The notes under the pieces were generated by a model. That model saw only the letters and a list, made by a program, of their open reading frames with translations. It made no database searches and was not told where the DNA came from. Positions 62,794-64,000 of a DNA stretch of 64,000 nucleotides are shown piece after piece. The stretch comes from Arthrobacter sp. CJ23 (lineage in GTDB: Bacteria; Actinomycetota; Actinomycetes; Actinomycetales; Micrococcaceae): NCBI RefSeq assembly GCF_024741795.1, contig NZ_CP102950.1:4278001-4342000 (forward strand), in the 5' to 3' direction. Numbering within the stretch: position 1 is the stretch's first letter; each line of letters opens with the position of its first letter. The translations under genes and the position numbers were made by a program.

Positions 62794-63075
62794 GTCTTTG
62801 TCTCCTCAGGCTAGCCGTGGACCCACGGCATCAATACGGCAAGAACAGGAATCCGCCGATGGCCAAGGGTGGCTGGCCGGTTCGGTGGATCGCCTGCGGG
62901 AATGGGCTGCTAGCCGCTTCGGTTTCGCCATCGTAGGCAGCCGCAGCACACAGACTGATTCCATACAAAGCAAGACGATTCGAGAGTTAAACGTTTATCC
63001 TCATTTAAATCTTATTTAAAAGGGCCAAAAAAGCCGACTTTTGACCCGGGTGGTCTAGACCGGTTACGGAGAAGT

Positions 63076-63681
63076 TCAGGGGCCGGCGAGCAGGCCGCAG
63101 GCCTGCTTGAGATCCTTTTCGGCCTCGAACAGCGACAACCGGCGGCAGCGGACGGACTGGACCAGACCACTGACCAGATGCAGCAGGATCCGGGCCTTCC
63201 CGGCGTCGTCCGTTGCGGCCGTGACCACCTCTTCCGCAAGACCATCAATTTCCCGCAGCAGCGCCGCGGTGTCCCCGTCCTTGCTGGTGGAGGGGCGGAT
63301 CAGGCAGTACTCCACGCCCGGCTGCATGACGCGCAGGTGGAAGATCTCCATGACGAGGCTGCTCAGCACATGCTGGCGGCCGCGAGCAGGACCCGGCCTG
63401 GCGCCGTCCCGGAGCTCGCGCAGTTGCTGCCGGTAGACGGCCAGCATGAGGTGGGTTGGGGAGGGGAAGTAGCGGTAAAGGGTGCCGAGCGGGACATCGG
63501 CCTTCGCGGCGACGTCTGACAGGCTGAGCGTGTCGAAGCGGCGCTGCGCAAACCCTGCCGCGGTCTTCAGGATCCGGGCGTAGCGCAGCTGCTGGCGCGG
63601 GGTGGTGGGGGCCGCGGCCATGTGCGGCAACCCAGCGGCCAGATCCAGGGAATACGGTTCCAGGGAATACGATTCGGACAT
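63076..63681 (-). CDS. TetR-family regulator
   Basis: A regulator of about 201 aa. HTH: ILKTAAGFAQRRFDTLSLSD and AAKADVPLGTLYRYFPSPTH. The C-terminal part (SSLVMEIFHLRVMQPGVEYC, LLHLVSGLVQSVRCRRLSL) resembles the group that includes KstR-type regulators. I favour ATG 63679-63681, although the frame is open to 63762. A short YSLEPYSLD duplication lies near the start. Confidence 0.85.
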   Translation of the reverse strand: MSESYSLEPYSLDLAAGLPHMAAAPTTPRQQLRYARILKTAAGFAQRRFDTLSLSDVAAKADVPLGTLYRYFPSPTHLMLAVYRQQLRELRDGARPGPARGRQHVLSSLVMEIFHLRVMQPGVEYCLIRPSTSKDGDTAALLREIDGLAEEVVTAATDDAGKARILLHLVSGLVQSVRCRRLSLFEAEKDLKQACGLLAGP

Positions 63682-63810
63682 TTCCGGCGATCTCTTGGGA
63701 GGGCTTGCAGGGAAGCGGCCTGCCGGGTTCCCCATGACCACGCAGCCAGCCGACCGTGACAATGATACGGCAGCAAAATGTCAGTTCCCTGAAAGGCCTC
63801 CGAACCCGCC

Positions 63811-64000
63811 CTACGCCACGCTCTTGATCTTCACCACGAACACCGCGCCCAGCAGCCCGATCACCGCCGCAGCCACATACAGCGAGACGTAGCCGCCCCA
63901 GTACGTGACGAACGGGAAGGCAATGAGCGGCGCGATCACCTGCGGCAGGGAGTTGGCCACGTTGATGACGCCCAGGTCCCGGCCGCGGTCCAGGGCCGTC
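63811..64000 (-). CDS. MFS transporter, C-terminal part (continues beyond window)
   Basis: The last 62 codons of a gene that runs off the right edge. The translation contains DRGRDLGVINVANSLPQ and IAPLIAFPFVTYWGG followed by a hydrophobic helix and KIKSVA at the end, typical of the final two helices of an MFS permease. It lies upstream of and in the same direction as the tetR gene, 129 nt away, so the regulator may control it. Confidence 0.75.
   Translation of the reverse strand, partial: TALDRGRDLGVINVANSLPQVIAPLIAFPFVTYWGGYVSLYVAAAVIGLLGAVFVVKIKSVA

Noticed and set aside
63052..63061. GGTCTAGACC as TetR operator
   Set aside because: It lies after the tetR stop, is only 10 bp and has no second copy, so the case is too weak.

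Overview
The window is a high-GC chromosomal segment with dense, short-spaced genes, GTG and TTG starts, 4-nt ATGA/GTGA overlaps and many long antisense open frames that are compositional artefacts. Gene content (IdeR-type iron box, WXG-type secreted protein, DUF3817/DUF4383/DUF6318 proteins, HipBA, GlnQ-type GluQ-RS, ACC deaminase, non-phosphorylative L-fucose pathway) points to an actinobacterium, most likely an Arthrobacter/Pseudarthrobacter-like member of the Micrococcaceae. I see no tRNA, rRNA, CRISPR array, transposase or phage gene.

Layout. 1-4164: ferric-siderophore ABC importer (ATPase cut by the window edge, two permeases, Tat-type lipoprotein) read leftward from an IdeR-like box. 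4364-6852: MFS exporter with an unusual C-terminal beta-sandwich domain, followed by its TetR regulator, with twin operators upstream. 6947-12983: JetA-JetB-JetC (MksBEF/Wadjet-type SMC complex) with no JetD nuclease next to it. 13231-24909: mostly single housekeeping or hypothetical genes (acyl-CoA dehydrogenase, YchJ-like, flavin reductase, aldo/keto reductase, sulfite-oxidase-like protein, S4 protein, secreted lipoprotein and PKD pair, GIY-YIG-like protein, 2H phosphoesterase). 25109-30001: asparagine/aspartate operon (GntR regulator, asparaginase, aspartase, amino acid permease). 30201-37611: a complete non-phosphorylative L-fucose route (fucosidase, mutarotase, dehydrogenase, lactonase, dehydratase, second dehydrogenase, hydrolase) with a FadR-type regulator and three copies of a shared operator. 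37712-47600: GNAT-AAA+ fusion, LtrA, HipBA, ACC deaminase with divergent GntR, HD hydrolase, beta-lactamase-fold esterase, GluQ-RS, Lrp regulator. 47709-54199: WXG-type protein with lipoprotein, Lrp/LysE pair, glyoxalase-like, ArsR/AHSA1 pair, TPR-like and membrane proteins. 54307-61420: two-component system whose kinase N-terminus is broken by an in-frame stop, then a nucleoside salvage operon with divergent GntR/UTRA regulator. 61600-64000: malic enzyme, TetR, and the 3' end of an MFS gene.

The most unusual signal is a set of long hairpins with 23-24-bp arms and a loop of exactly 17 nt. Three lie between genes and show compensatory base changes; two sit in frame inside the 5' coding ends of the adjacent siderophore permease genes and encode the same peptide in both. 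Other points worth attention are the JetD-less SMC operon, the kinase nonsense codon, the GNAT-AAA+ fusion and several cleanly visible operators.
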